The translations under genes were made by a program, and so were the position numbers. DNA of 9,059 nucleotides from Bacteroidia bacterium (GTDB lineage Bacteria > Bacteroidota > Bacteroidia > Chitinophagales > Saprospiraceae). The stretch spans positions 1 to 9,059 of the forward strand of contig JAUIIF010000144.1 of NCBI GenBank assembly GCA_030431945.1. The letters run 5' to 3'. The notes beneath the pieces are model-generated. The model was given only the letters and a program-made list of their open reading frames with translations, searched no databases and was not told the DNA's origin. Below, piece after piece: positions 1 through 6,584 of this stretch (its first letter is position 1; each line of letters begins with the position of its first letter).

Positions 1-1287
1 TAATTTTTTCAGCAGGTCACGCCCCGGGAAGTAGGCCGTACTGCCCAGTTCTTCCTCGATGCGGAGCAGCTGGTTGTACTTCGCGATCCGGTCGGAGCGG
101 CTGGCGGAGCCCGTCTTGATCTGTCCGCAGTTGAGCGCAACGGCCAGGTCGGCGATGGTTACGTCTTCCGTTTCTCCGGAGCGGTGGCTCATAACGCTGG
201 TGTAGCCGGCGCGGTGGGCCATGGTCACCGTATTGATGGTCTCCGTCAGGGAACCGATTTGATTTACCTTGACGAGGATAGAGTTGGCGCTGCCTTCGGC
301 GATGCCGCGGCTCAGGCGCTCTACGTTAGTGACGAACAGGTCGTCCCCCACCAGCTGGCAGCGGTCGCCAAAGCTGTTGTTCAGGGCGGCCCAGCCTTTC
401 CAGTCGTCTTCATCGAGGCCGTCTTCGATGGAAAAGATCGGGTACTTATCTACCCAGTTCTTCCAGTAGTCAACCATCGCGCCGGACTCGATCTTACGTC
501 CGTCGGACTTGTGGAAGTGATAAACACCTTCTTTGGCATCAAAGAATTCGGAAGCAGCAGCATCCATGGCGATCATCATGTCCTCTCCGGGCTTGTAGCC
601 GGCGGATTCAATACTCTTCAGGACGATTTCAATTGCCTCCTCGTTGCTCTTGATGTCCGGGGCAAAGCCGCCTTCATCCCCCACATTGGTGCTGTAGCCT
701 TTGCTCTTCAGTACCTTTTTGAGGTGGTGAAAAGTTTCCACACCCATCCGGAGGGCTTCACTGAACGTATCGGCGCCCAGTGGAATAATCATGAACTCCT
801 GAAAATCGATGCTGTTGTCCGCGTGGCTGCCGCCATTGAGGATGTTCATCATCGGCACGGGCATCGTGTGGGCATTTACCCCACCGACGTAGCGGTAGAG
901 CGGCAGGTTTTGCTCGATGGCGGCTGCCTTGGCGCAGGCCAGGGAAACCCCGAGAATGGCGTTAGCACCTAGCTTGCTTTTATTGGGCGTACCATCCAGC
1001 TCGATCATTGTTTCGTCGATGTACCGCTGGTCAGTGACGTCTACGCCAAGCAGCTCTTCGGCGATTTTTTCTTCCACGTTCGCTACGGCCTTAAGCACTC
1101 CTTTACCGAGGTAAACGTCTTTGTCGTCATCACGAAGTTCTACGGCTTCGTACTTACCGGTACTGGCGCCGGAGGGCACAGCGGCGCGGCCAACCGCACC
1201 GTCACCGGTTACCACCTCTACTTCTACGGTGGGGTTGCCACGGCTATCAAGAATTTGCCGGGCGCGTACATCTAGGATACTGCTCAT
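1..1287 (-). CDS. eno: Enolase (phosphopyruvate hydratase), C-terminus cut by window edge
   Basis: Cytoplasmic glycolytic enzyme that interconverts 2-phosphoglycerate and phosphoenolpyruvate. The reverse strand reads as 429 uninterrupted codons from ATG at 1287 to the left edge, starting MSSILDVRARQILDSRGNP. The family is usually about 425-435 residues, so only a few residues and the stop are missing. Visible motifs are the mobile loop SGAST (39-43), NGGSHADNS with His155, FQEF with Glu164, and the general-acid motif VGDEGG with Glu205. The three Mg ligands are Asp242 (MDAAASEF), Glu288 (SIEDG) and Asp315 (GDDLF). Lys340 (LVKVNQIG) is the catalytic base; SHRSGETED (from Ser367) and Lys391 (IKTGSASRSDR) complete the site. 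No key residue is missing. The 40 nt before the ATG are A-rich with no Shine-Dalgarno sequence. The gene lies 112 nt downstream of carA on the same strand, so co-transcription is possible. Confidence 0.98.
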   Translation of the reverse strand, partial: MSSILDVRARQILDSRGNPTVEVEVVTGDGAVGRAAVPSGASTGKYEAVELRDDDKDVYLGKGVLKAVANVEEKIAEELLGVDVTDQRYIDETMIELDGTPNKSKLGANAILGVSLACAKAAAIEQNLPLYRYVGGVNAHTMPVPMMNILNGGSHADNSIDFQEFMIIPLGADTFSEALRMGVETFHHLKKVLKSKGYSTNVGDEGGFAPDIKSNEEAIEIVLKSIESAGYKPGEDMMIAMDAAASEFFDAKEGVYHFHKSDGRKIESGAMVDYWKNWVDKYPIFSIEDGLDEDDWKGWAALNNSFGDRCQLVGDDLFVTNVERLSRGIAEGSANSILVKVNQIGSLTETINTVTMAHRAGYTSVMSHRSGETEDVTIADLAVALNCGQIKTGSASRSDRIAKYNQLLRIEEELGSTAYFPGRDLLKKL

Positions 1288-1290
1288 AAT

Positions 1291-1322
1291 TTTTAGTTCT
1301 TTTGTTCTTTACGCTTTTAGTT
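1291..1322 (-). promoter_or_regulatory. A-rich leader of eno with a repeated AACTAAAA motif
   Basis: On the eno coding strand the last 35 or so bases before the ATG are nearly all A, apart from a few other bases. They contain AACTAAAA twice, 24 nt apart (plus-strand TTTTAGTT at 1291-1298 and 1315-1322). A-rich, SD-less leaders are usual before highly expressed Bacteroidota genes and probably help initiation. I could not find a convincing TAnnTTTG promoter here, so transcription may come from carA or from a diverged promoter. Confidence 0.4.
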
Positions 1323-1332
1323 TATTGGGGGT

Positions 1333-1353
1333 GGCGCGGCCGCCGGTGCGGGG
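1333..1353. repeat. GC-rich dispersed repeat copy between carA and eno
   Basis: This 21-nt segment matches 7257-7277 upstream of the HAD gene at 19 of 21 positions; the shared core is GGCCGC(C/A)GGTGCGGGG. It also matches the reverse complement of 7343-7359 at 16 of 17. Both sites are in gaps between minus-strand genes, about 45-80 nt upstream of a start codon. The segment can fold weakly on itself (GGCG-CGGC-CGCC), but no U-tract follows, so it is not a standard terminator for carA. Its role is unknown. Confidence 0.5.
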
Positions 1354-1399
1354 GTGGGATAAGGGAGCCAGGTGAAGCAGACAGTTGTCCTCCCGGCGG

Positions 1400-2503
1400 T
1401 TATCCTTTCCGCTCCTTGATCAGGTCGATAAATTGATCGAACAGGTAATCCGCATCGTGTGGGCCCGGACTGGCCTCCGGGTGGTACTGTACACTAAACG
1501 CGGGCTTACCGACAATGCGGATGCCTTCGATGGTATCATCGTTCAGGTTCCGGTGCGTTACTTCTACCCGGTCCAGGTTTTGTGCAATTGCCTCCGGGCT
1601 GACCCCAAAGCCGTGATTCTGGCTGGTGATTTCTGATTTGCCGGTAAGCAGATTTTTTACCGGGTGGTTGATACCACGGTGACCGTGGTGCATTTTGTAG
1701 GTCGGGATATCTACCGCCCGGGCCAGGATCTGGTGGCCGAGGCAGATGCCAAACATTGGCCGGTCTGCGGCCAGCATCTCTTTGGCCGTATCCACGGCGT
1801 AATCCATTGCACCAGGATCCCCGGGACCGTTGGAAATGAAAAGACCGTCCGGATTAAACGCCATGATGTCCTCCATCTTAGCCTTAGCCGGAAATACCTT
1901 TACAAAGCAGTCTCTTTTCAGGAAATTCCGGAGGATGTTCTGCTTCGTTCCCAAATCCAGCACCGCTACCCGGTAAGTAGCATTTTCCTTTCCCAGGGTG
2001 TAAGCCTCCTTAGTGGTTACTTTGCTCGACAGTTCCAGACCGTCCATGTCGGGGGCCTTGGCCAGCAGCTTTTTCAGTTCCTCCAGGTCAAATATTTCAC
2101 TGGAAATAATGCCGTTCATCGCCCCCTTGGTACGGATGTGGCGGACGATGGCCCGGGTGTCGACATCACTGATGCCCACCAGTCCTTCCCCTTCCAGATA
2201 ATCCTGAATGGAGCTGTCCGCCATTTGCCGGCTGTACGGCACGGTAAAGTTTTTACAAATCAAGCCGGCAATTTTCACGCTGCCGGACTCTGTATCCGCA
2301 GCGGCGGTACCGTAGTTACCAATGTGGGCATTGGTCGTTACCAGCAACTGACCGAAATAAGAAGGATCGGTGAAGACTTCCTGGTAGCCGGTCATGCCGG
2401 TATTAAAGCAGATTTCACCGGTAGTTGTACCAATCTTACCGGCGGCTTTTCCTTCGTAGTAGGTTCCGTCGGCGAGGAGGAGGATGGCGCGTGATTCACT
2501 CAT
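1400..2503 (-). CDS. carA: Carbamoyl-phosphate synthase small (glutaminase) subunit
   Basis: CarA releases ammonia from glutamine and channels it to the large subunit CarB, which makes carbamoyl phosphate for pyrimidine and arginine synthesis. From ATG 2503 (MSESRAILLLADG) the protein has 367 residues, normal for the family. The N-terminal CPSase domain (about 1-150) contains the typical TTTGEICFNTGMTGYQE stretch. The C-terminal class I glutamine amidotransferase domain (about 175-360) contains SNGPGDP, the nucleophile Cys254 in FGICLGHQ, and His341/Glu343 in QYHPEASPGP, so the triad is intact. An in-frame ATG at 2533 would add ten residues, but it sits inside a likely -7 promoter element (2531-2538), so the later start is preferred. 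The gene lies between the WD40/caspase gene and eno. carB is not in the window. The start is less certain than the identity. Confidence 0.97.
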   Translation of the reverse strand: MSESRAILLLADGTYYEGKAAGKIGTTTGEICFNTGMTGYQEVFTDPSYFGQLLVTTNAHIGNYGTAAADTESGSVKIAGLICKNFTVPYSRQMADSSIQDYLEGEGLVGISDVDTRAIVRHIRTKGAMNGIISSEIFDLEELKKLLAKAPDMDGLELSSKVTTKEAYTLGKENATYRVAVLDLGTKQNILRNFLKRDCFVKVFPAKAKMEDIMAFNPDGLFISNGPGDPGAMDYAVDTAKEMLAADRPMFGICLGHQILARAVDIPTYKMHHGHRGINHPVKNLLTGKSEITSQNHGFGVSPEAIAQNLDRVEVTHRNLNDDTIEGIRIVGKPAFSVQYHPEASPGPHDADYLFDQFIDLIKERKG

Positions 2504-2530
2504 GATTTTCTGGGCGGGGTCAAATTCACG

Positions 2531-2538
2531 CAAAGATA
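2531..2538 (-). promoter_or_regulatory. Putative carA -7 promoter element (TATCTTTG)
   Basis: The minus strand reads TATCTTTG here, an exact match to the Bacteroidota -7 consensus TAnnTTTG. It would start transcription near 2527, giving a leader of about 25 nt before ATG 2503. No TTG or TTTG is visible 17-23 nt further upstream, so the -33 half is missing or diverged. The element overlaps the alternative in-frame ATG at 2533, which argues against that start. Confidence 0.4.
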
Positions 2539-2644
2539 GGAAATGCTAGGGCTTACTGCTTAGTCCCGGACATTATGTTTCCGTTATGTACGATGGCGAA
2601 AGGGTTGCCGAAGGCAATTCTCCCGCCACATTTCCCTGCTTCGC

Positions 2645-2676
2645 CCAACTGGCCGGAAGCCGATGCGGGCCGTTGG
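2645..2676 (-). terminator. Hairpin directly after the WD40/caspase stop codon
   Basis: CCAAC and GTTGG (outer) plus GGCC and GGCC (inner) form a 9-bp stem with one bulged base and a 13-nt loop. It begins at the base right after the stop codon of the caspase gene. A second small hairpin, TTGCC-TTC-GGCAA on the minus strand, lies at 2605-2617. Neither is followed by a run of U, so intrinsic termination is uncertain. They may instead block exonucleases or mark the transcript boundary before the carA promoter. Confidence 0.35.
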
Positions 2677-5600
2677 CTACCGCGCAATGGTAAAGTCGCG
2701 ACCGTAGCCAAAACTACGGGGATACTGCGGGCGGCCGAGGTAGCGCTCCGTTATTGCCGGCAGCGCCTGTTCCAGATAATCCTTAAGCTCATTAGCCGAT
2801 ACGGCACCGTCTTTGCTTTCATCCGCCTTTCCCGCCAGGCCTTCCAGCAAGGCATACGTGAAGGCGCCATGGCCCAGCGCGTCGAACTCTGCCGCCAATT
2901 GCTCAGAGTCCGTAGCCGTTAGCCAGTGTGTACCCGTCGTACGTGCCAGACTGGCAATGGCTTTTTCCTCCACTGCACCGCGGCTCGCGGCCGTCATTTC
3001 AGAAAGGGCTCCTCCACTCTGGCAGGCATCCAACACGAAAAGTTGCCGCTCAGCGGCTACGGCAGTACTCAACTTGCGCAGCGTTGCGGCGGCGATTCCC
3101 CGCTGAACGACGCCTTGTTGCGGATCGAAGGGGTCAGTTACCTCATACGGGACGAGATAGAAATCGCCCTTTTCGCGGTCCGGGACAATGCCGTGCCCCG
3201 CAAAGTAAAAAAGGAACAGGTCATTCGGTCCGGCCGCTGCCACTACGGTCTGCAGCTGGGCCAGAATACCGGCCTGGGTAGCCCCCTGGTTGCGGATATT
3301 GTATTGCCGGATGTTTCCGGCCAGGGACGCCATGCGGGCCGCAAACTGCTGGTCAATGGCGGCGGCGTCAGCCGCCGCGTAGTTAAGGTTATAGCTCGGG
3401 TTTGCGTAATTGTCAATGCCTACGGTCACCAGGTGCACCGTTACCTCCGGTGGCCCGGTGGGCCCACCGGGCCGGGCAACGGGTTTAGCAGGCCTAACCG
3501 CTGCTGTATTATCCGTAAAAGCTACCGTGAGGTAAGCGGGCGGGCTCTCCGTCTGTTGCCGGTTAATCGCTACGGCCCGAAAGGCATTGTTCCCGGGGAG
3601 CAGACGGACGCGATAGCGCCGCTCGTTCCCCACCGTTTCCGGCTCGTCATCGGTTACGATAAGGTTACGTTCCCCGTCGCCCAGTAATTTTCCGTTACGG
3701 TACAGGCGCAGCTCCGCCAGGCCGTCCTGCGGCGCACTGCCCTTTACCACGATTATGGCATCCTGCGTCCGCGCCTGCACGAAATGCACGTCCTCCGGTT
3801 CCGCATCGTCTTCCACGATAAGGTTCCGGGTGCCGCCAGGCTGGTACCCGATCTCGACGGAAGGGGCCGGGCGCAGCTGATTGATGTTCGGAGGTGCAAC
3901 GGGCGTGGCGGGGGGGAGGCGATTAAATATTTCTGCCGCCAGCCCCGGTGTGAAAAAGCTACCGAAGAGTTGCTCCAGGGCCACCCGCTGCGTTCCGATC
4001 CGGTAATACATTTTTTGCATGGCGCCCGCCGTGGCATCAAAACGACCGTCCGGGGCGACCAGCGCCCAGTCGTCGCTGTCTGCATACCGCACCAGGGAGG
4101 CTACGTACTTGCGGCTGCGCAGGTCAAAGATGCGCAACACCCCTTCCCGGCCGGCAAAAGCGGCAAAATCATCTCCGAAAAAAACACCGAGATCGAAGGG
4201 AATGTCTTCCCCCGGCACCCGCAGCAGGTGTTCCTGATTGGTACCGAAATCGTAAACGTAAGCCCGGTTATCGTGGGTGTAGACGGCCCTGTTCTGCTCC
4301 TCATTGAACCGCGTTTGGTAAGGGAACCGCCCCGGCGGAAGCGGATGCCGGGAGATTTCGCGCCCGTCCGTGGTACTGAATGTGGCAAAATTTTCGAAAA
4401 TTTCTGCCGTAATCCGCTTACCGTCCGGGCTGAAGACCGGGTGTTCCCACCGGCCCTGCACCTCCCATACAGGCTTCCCCGTGGAGCATTGGACGAGCCG
4501 GGTGTGGGTCATCGTATTCTGGCTTCCGGGTATTTTTTTAGCTACGGACAGCAACAACAGGGTACCATCAGGATTAAGGGCAGCATCCTCCCCGAAATAT
4601 TTATCCTCCCCGGCCAACGTTCCCCGGGCGGTGGATTTATGCGTCGCGGTATTCATCAACAAATAACCGTCTGCGGCGACTACGGCCAGCCACTTACCAC
4701 TTGCAGCTGCCGCCACCGCTTTGGCATCCTTGAAGCCGGATTTAAATCTTTTAACCTCCGGGTGTGCCGCTGCGTCCCGGTAGGAAAAAATGTCTCCGCC
4801 GGAGGTGGCGGAGGGTGCTGCCAGCAGGTTACCGGTACTGTTGTAGGACAGTCTGCCGGAGGCGTGGCGGCCGTCAGGGCCGCCGTAAGGCAGTACCTGG
4901 CGATTGACAAAACGCAGGGTTTTTATCTCTCCCCTGCCCCAGCTGAGCTGATTACCGGCCGCGCTGCCCGCAAGCTGAACCGGTGGCAAAACGGTTTCTC
5001 CGATAAGCTGAGGAAGCCGCAAGTCAGGCAGCGAATAAGCCTTGATCAGGTGTGTTTGGTTATCCGCCAGGTACAACTTCCCTTCCGGGCCGGCAGCCAC
5101 CACCCGGTCCGTTTCCGGTGGCATTGTGTACATGGAGGGCTGACCGGTGAGGTAGCTACCGTGGGCCAGGCGCTCTTCGGTATTGGCCCAGTAGAATTTC
5201 GCCGTCGCTGCGTCAAAAGCCATCGTGTGTACCAGGTCGCGGCGCTCCAGCTCCTTACTGGTAGTGGCCAGCCGCCAACGCTCTTCGCCCGCGGTAGTCC
5301 GCACGCCGAAGGCGGCTGTTTCTACGAAGAACAGGTCACCCGCCGGGGTAAAACGACGGGCGTTTGCGGCCATCACCGGGCGCCCGCCGCTCGTGGGAAT
5401 CAGGTGGGATACAGCATCTCCCTGGACCAACAGCAGGTTGCTGCCCTGCGGATCAAGATCGAGCTGCGCGACCTTCCGGTCGCTACTCCGTTCGATGGTG
5501 GCCAGTAAGCGCGGCACGCCCCCCGGTACCGTTACGGCGTAGACCTGCAGGGGGTCCTCCCCCGTACTGTTCTTCCGTTGGGTCAGGTAGTAGAGTTCCT

Positions 5601-5976
5601 GCTTGCGGGGGTGGAAACACACACCCGTGGTGTTCCAGCCATCCCAGCCGGCCACCTCGCGCCAGCTTTCCCGTTCCAGCAGGTGAATACGGTTGAACGC
5701 AGCGACGGCCAGGTAGCGTTCATCAGGGCTGAAGGCCAGGTCTCGGGACATATTACCCGGACGAAAAGTATGCAACTCCCGCCCCGAGGCTGCATCCCAG
5801 ATTTTCACCGTTTCGTCGATACTGCTACTTGCCAGCCAACCGCCGGAGGGGCTGACTTCGAGGTGAAGCAAATCACGGGTATGGCCGGCAGGAACCACCA
5901 ATTCCGGCACCTGTGCCGGCAGGAAATACGGGAGCAAAAGCAACAGTCCGAGCGAAAGAAAGCGTCTGATAATCAT
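2677..5976 (-). CDS. Exported WD40-repeat / caspase-like (peptidase C14) protein
   Basis: A 1099-residue multidomain protein. Residues 1-22 form a Sec signal peptide (basic MIIRR, leucine-rich core, likely cleavage after LPAQ), so it should act outside the cytoplasm. Residues about 30-100 contain a clear WD40 repeat (GHTRDLL...VKIWD, Trp60) and part of a second (FSPDERYLAVAA). Weaker propeller blades run on to about 625. The segment DDWALVAPDGRFDATAGAM (636-654) resembles a recurrent element of bacterial WD40-caspase proteins. Residues about 705-820 look like a beta-sandwich, followed by a Pro/Gly linker (828-844). The caspase-like domain is 845-1099, with His928 in FYFAGHG and Cys985 in LDACQSGG; the dyad is intact, so proteolysis is plausible. 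DESKDGAVSANELKDYL (1052-1068) is vaguely EF-hand-like but lacks the full DxDxDG loop. Substrate and role are unknown. The gene starts 71 nt after the lipoprotein stop. Confidence 0.9.
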   Translation of the reverse strand: MIIRRFLSLGLLLLLPYFLPAQVPELVVPAGHTRDLLHLEVSPSGGWLASSSIDETVKIWDAASGRELHTFRPGNMSRDLAFSPDERYLAVAAFNRIHLLERESWREVAGWDGWNTTGVCFHPRKQELYYLTQRKNSTGEDPLQVYAVTVPGGVPRLLATIERSSDRKVAQLDLDPQGSNLLLVQGDAVSHLIPTSGGRPVMAANARRFTPAGDLFFVETAAFGVRTTAGEERWRLATTSKELERRDLVHTMAFDAATAKFYWANTEERLAHGSYLTGQPSMYTMPPETDRVVAAGPEGKLYLADNQTHLIKAYSLPDLRLPQLIGETVLPPVQLAGSAAGNQLSWGRGEIKTLRFVNRQVLPYGGPDGRHASGRLSYNSTGNLLAAPSATSGGDIFSYRDAAAHPEVKRFKSGFKDAKAVAAAASGKWLAVVAADGYLLMNTATHKSTARGTLAGEDKYFGEDAALNPDGTLLLLSVAKKIPGSQNTMTHTRLVQCSTGKPVWEVQGRWEHPVFSPDGKRITAEIFENFATFSTTDGREISRHPLPPGRFPYQTRFNEEQNRAVYTHDNRAYVYDFGTNQEHLLRVPGEDIPFDLGVFFGDDFAAFAGREGVLRIFDLRSRKYVASLVRYADSDDWALVAPDGRFDATAGAMQKMYYRIGTQRVALEQLFGSFFTPGLAAEIFNRLPPATPVAPPNINQLRPAPSVEIGYQPGGTRNLIVEDDAEPEDVHFVQARTQDAIIVVKGSAPQDGLAELRLYRNGKLLGDGERNLIVTDDEPETVGNERRYRVRLLPGNNAFRAVAINRQQTESPPAYLTVAFTDNTAAVRPAKPVARPGGPTGPPEVTVHLVTVGIDNYANPSYNLNYAAADAAAIDQQFAARMASLAGNIRQYNIRNQGATQAGILAQLQTVVAAAGPNDLFLFYFAGHGIVPDREKGDFYLVPYEVTDPFDPQQGVVQRGIAAATLRKLSTAVAAERQLFVLDACQSGGALSEMTAASRGAVEEKAIASLARTTGTHWLTATDSEQLAAEFDALGHGAFTYALLEGLAGKADESKDGAVSANELKDYLEQALPAITERYLGRPQYPRSFGYGRDFTIAR
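3452..3473. repeat. Perfect 22-bp palindrome inside the caspase gene
   Basis: This stretch equals its own reverse complement over all 22 bases (half-site GGCCCGGTGGG, centre at 3462/3463). Pairing stops exactly at both ends. It encodes the Pro/Gly linker RPGGPTGPP just before the caspase-like domain. Proline and glycine codons in GC-rich DNA are CCN and GGN, which complement each other, so the palindrome may be a by-product of the linker composition. It could form a strong hairpin in the mRNA. Confidence 0.75.
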
Positions 5977-6047
5977 TCGCCAAAGTTCGGCAACCGGAAC
6001 GGCGTGGGCAAGTAGATTAACGTGATATCAGTAAGCTGGCGGGTCGT

Positions 6048-6449
6048 TTATTCCTTACGGTATTTATGCTGGCAGGGCTCAATACACAGGTAGCTGATGA
6101 TCAGGGCCGGGCCCTGCTGTTCGAAGGTGATCGGCGATCCGCCGGTGGTAAAACAGCCTGCTGGTTCCAGGCGGTTGGCTGCGGGAAAATACTGGCCGCT
6201 TCCATCTTCGTCGCCGTTGGTGTTGAAGCTGCAAATGTTTCCCGCAGAGGTGTAGGTGCCATCCGCCCGGAAGGTGATGCGACGATCACTGTTTACGGAC
6301 TCAAAAGTCCCCGAACCATCGCCGGGGTCCGCCAGGACTTCCACGAGGCGCCAAGTGCCCACCAGTTCCTGAGATCCGGCAAGGTCCTCCTTTTCACAGG
6401 CGACAAACAACAGGCAGAATACAGGAATAAAAAAATAGCAGCGTTTCAT
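6048..6449 (-). CDS. Small lipocalin-like lipoprotein
   Basis: 133 residues. The start MKRCYFFIPVFCLLFVAC is a lipoprotein signal peptide with lipobox FVAC and acylated Cys18. The following residues (EKED) give no obvious inner-membrane retention signal, so an outer-membrane location is likely. LVGTWRLVEV (29-38), then RRITFRADGTYTS (56-68), match the pattern of small Bacteroidota lipocalin-like proteins, in which a GTW strand opens a beta-barrel. Four more cysteines (73, 99, 122, 126) may form disulfides after export. No ligand can be inferred. The next gene, the exported WD40/caspase protein, starts 71 nt downstream on the same strand, so the two may share a transcript. The ATG is set by the signal peptide; an inverted repeat arm abuts it directly. 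Confidence 0.8.
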   Translation of the reverse strand: MKRCYFFIPVFCLLFVACEKEDLAGSQELVGTWRLVEVLADPGDGSGTFESVNSDRRITFRADGTYTSAGNICSFNTNGDEDGSGQYFPAANRLEPAGCFTTGGSPITFEQQGPALIISYLCIEPCQHKYRKE

Positions 6450-6511
6450 GTTTACGGGGGATTATCGGGTTAAAAGCGGCAGAAAAGCCACTTACCTGGT
6501 AAGACGTAAAC
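6450..6511 (-). repeat. Inverted repeat framing the lipoprotein leader
   Basis: GTTTACG (6450-6456) and CGTAAAC (6505-6511) are perfect 7-bp inverted arms. They enclose 48 nt that contain a second perfect inverted repeat, CTTACC-T-GGTAAG (6491-6503). In the minus-strand transcript the downstream arm ends at the base just before the lipoprotein AUG, so folding could affect ribosome access. No clear TAnnTTTG promoter is visible in this gap. Confidence 0.5.
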
Positions 6512-6517
6512 TCGTAA

Positions 6518-6541
6518 CGGGGCGTTGGGATTCGGGGCGTT
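6518..6541. repeat. 9-bp direct repeat CGGGGCGTT, period 15
   Basis: CGGGGCGTT occurs at 6518-6526 and again at 6533-6541, separated by GGGATT. The second copy runs into the CGTTAAA arm of the neighbouring palindrome. The 15-bp spacing is about one and a half helical turns, so the copies would face different sides of the DNA. No function can be assigned. Confidence 0.5.
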
Positions 6542-6554
6542 AAATACTTTAACG
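6538..6554. repeat. Perfect inverted repeat CGTTAAA-TAC-TTTAACG
   Basis: Two 7-bp arms with a 3-bp centre, located 31 nt past the HAD stop codon and about 90 nt upstream of the lipoprotein start. As DNA it resembles an operator half-site pair. As RNA it is a weak A/U-rich hairpin followed by CCCC rather than U on the minus strand, so a terminator role is unlikely. Confidence 0.5.
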
Positions 6555-6584
6555 GAACAGCCTGGCGTACGCTCCCTGTTTTGC

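Noticed and set aside
184..972. 262-codon plus-strand frame opposite eno
   Set aside because: Exactly antisense to conserved enolase codons; the protein resembles no family and reflects third-base GC bias.
1333..1344. GGCG-CGGC-CGCC hairpin as the carA terminator
   Set aside because: Stem of only 4 bp and no U-run afterwards on the carA strand; better explained as part of the dispersed repeat.
1664..2494. 276-codon plus-strand frame opposite carA
   Set aside because: Antisense to the conserved CarA domains and register-locked to them; no independent start signal or domain.
3022..3195. Possible loss of the caspase catalytic dyad
   Set aside because: Both codons were checked on the reverse strand: CAC (His928) at 3193-3195 and TGC (Cys985) at 3022-3024 are present.
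3784..5508. 574-codon open frame on the plus strand
   Set aside because: It lies wholly antisense to the WD40/caspase gene, shows no recognisable domain, and is rich in Arg, Gly and Pro as expected for a shadow of GC-rich coding DNA.
5981..6011. TTG-N20-GAACTTTG resembling a promoter for the WD40/caspase gene
   Set aside because: The -7 half has a mismatch at its first base and ends only 4 nt before the ATG, so the transcript would begin at or inside the gene. Kept only as a very weak possibility.
6023..6030. TGATATCA palindrome upstream of the caspase gene
   Set aside because: An 8-bp palindrome is expected by chance in a window this size and does not extend.
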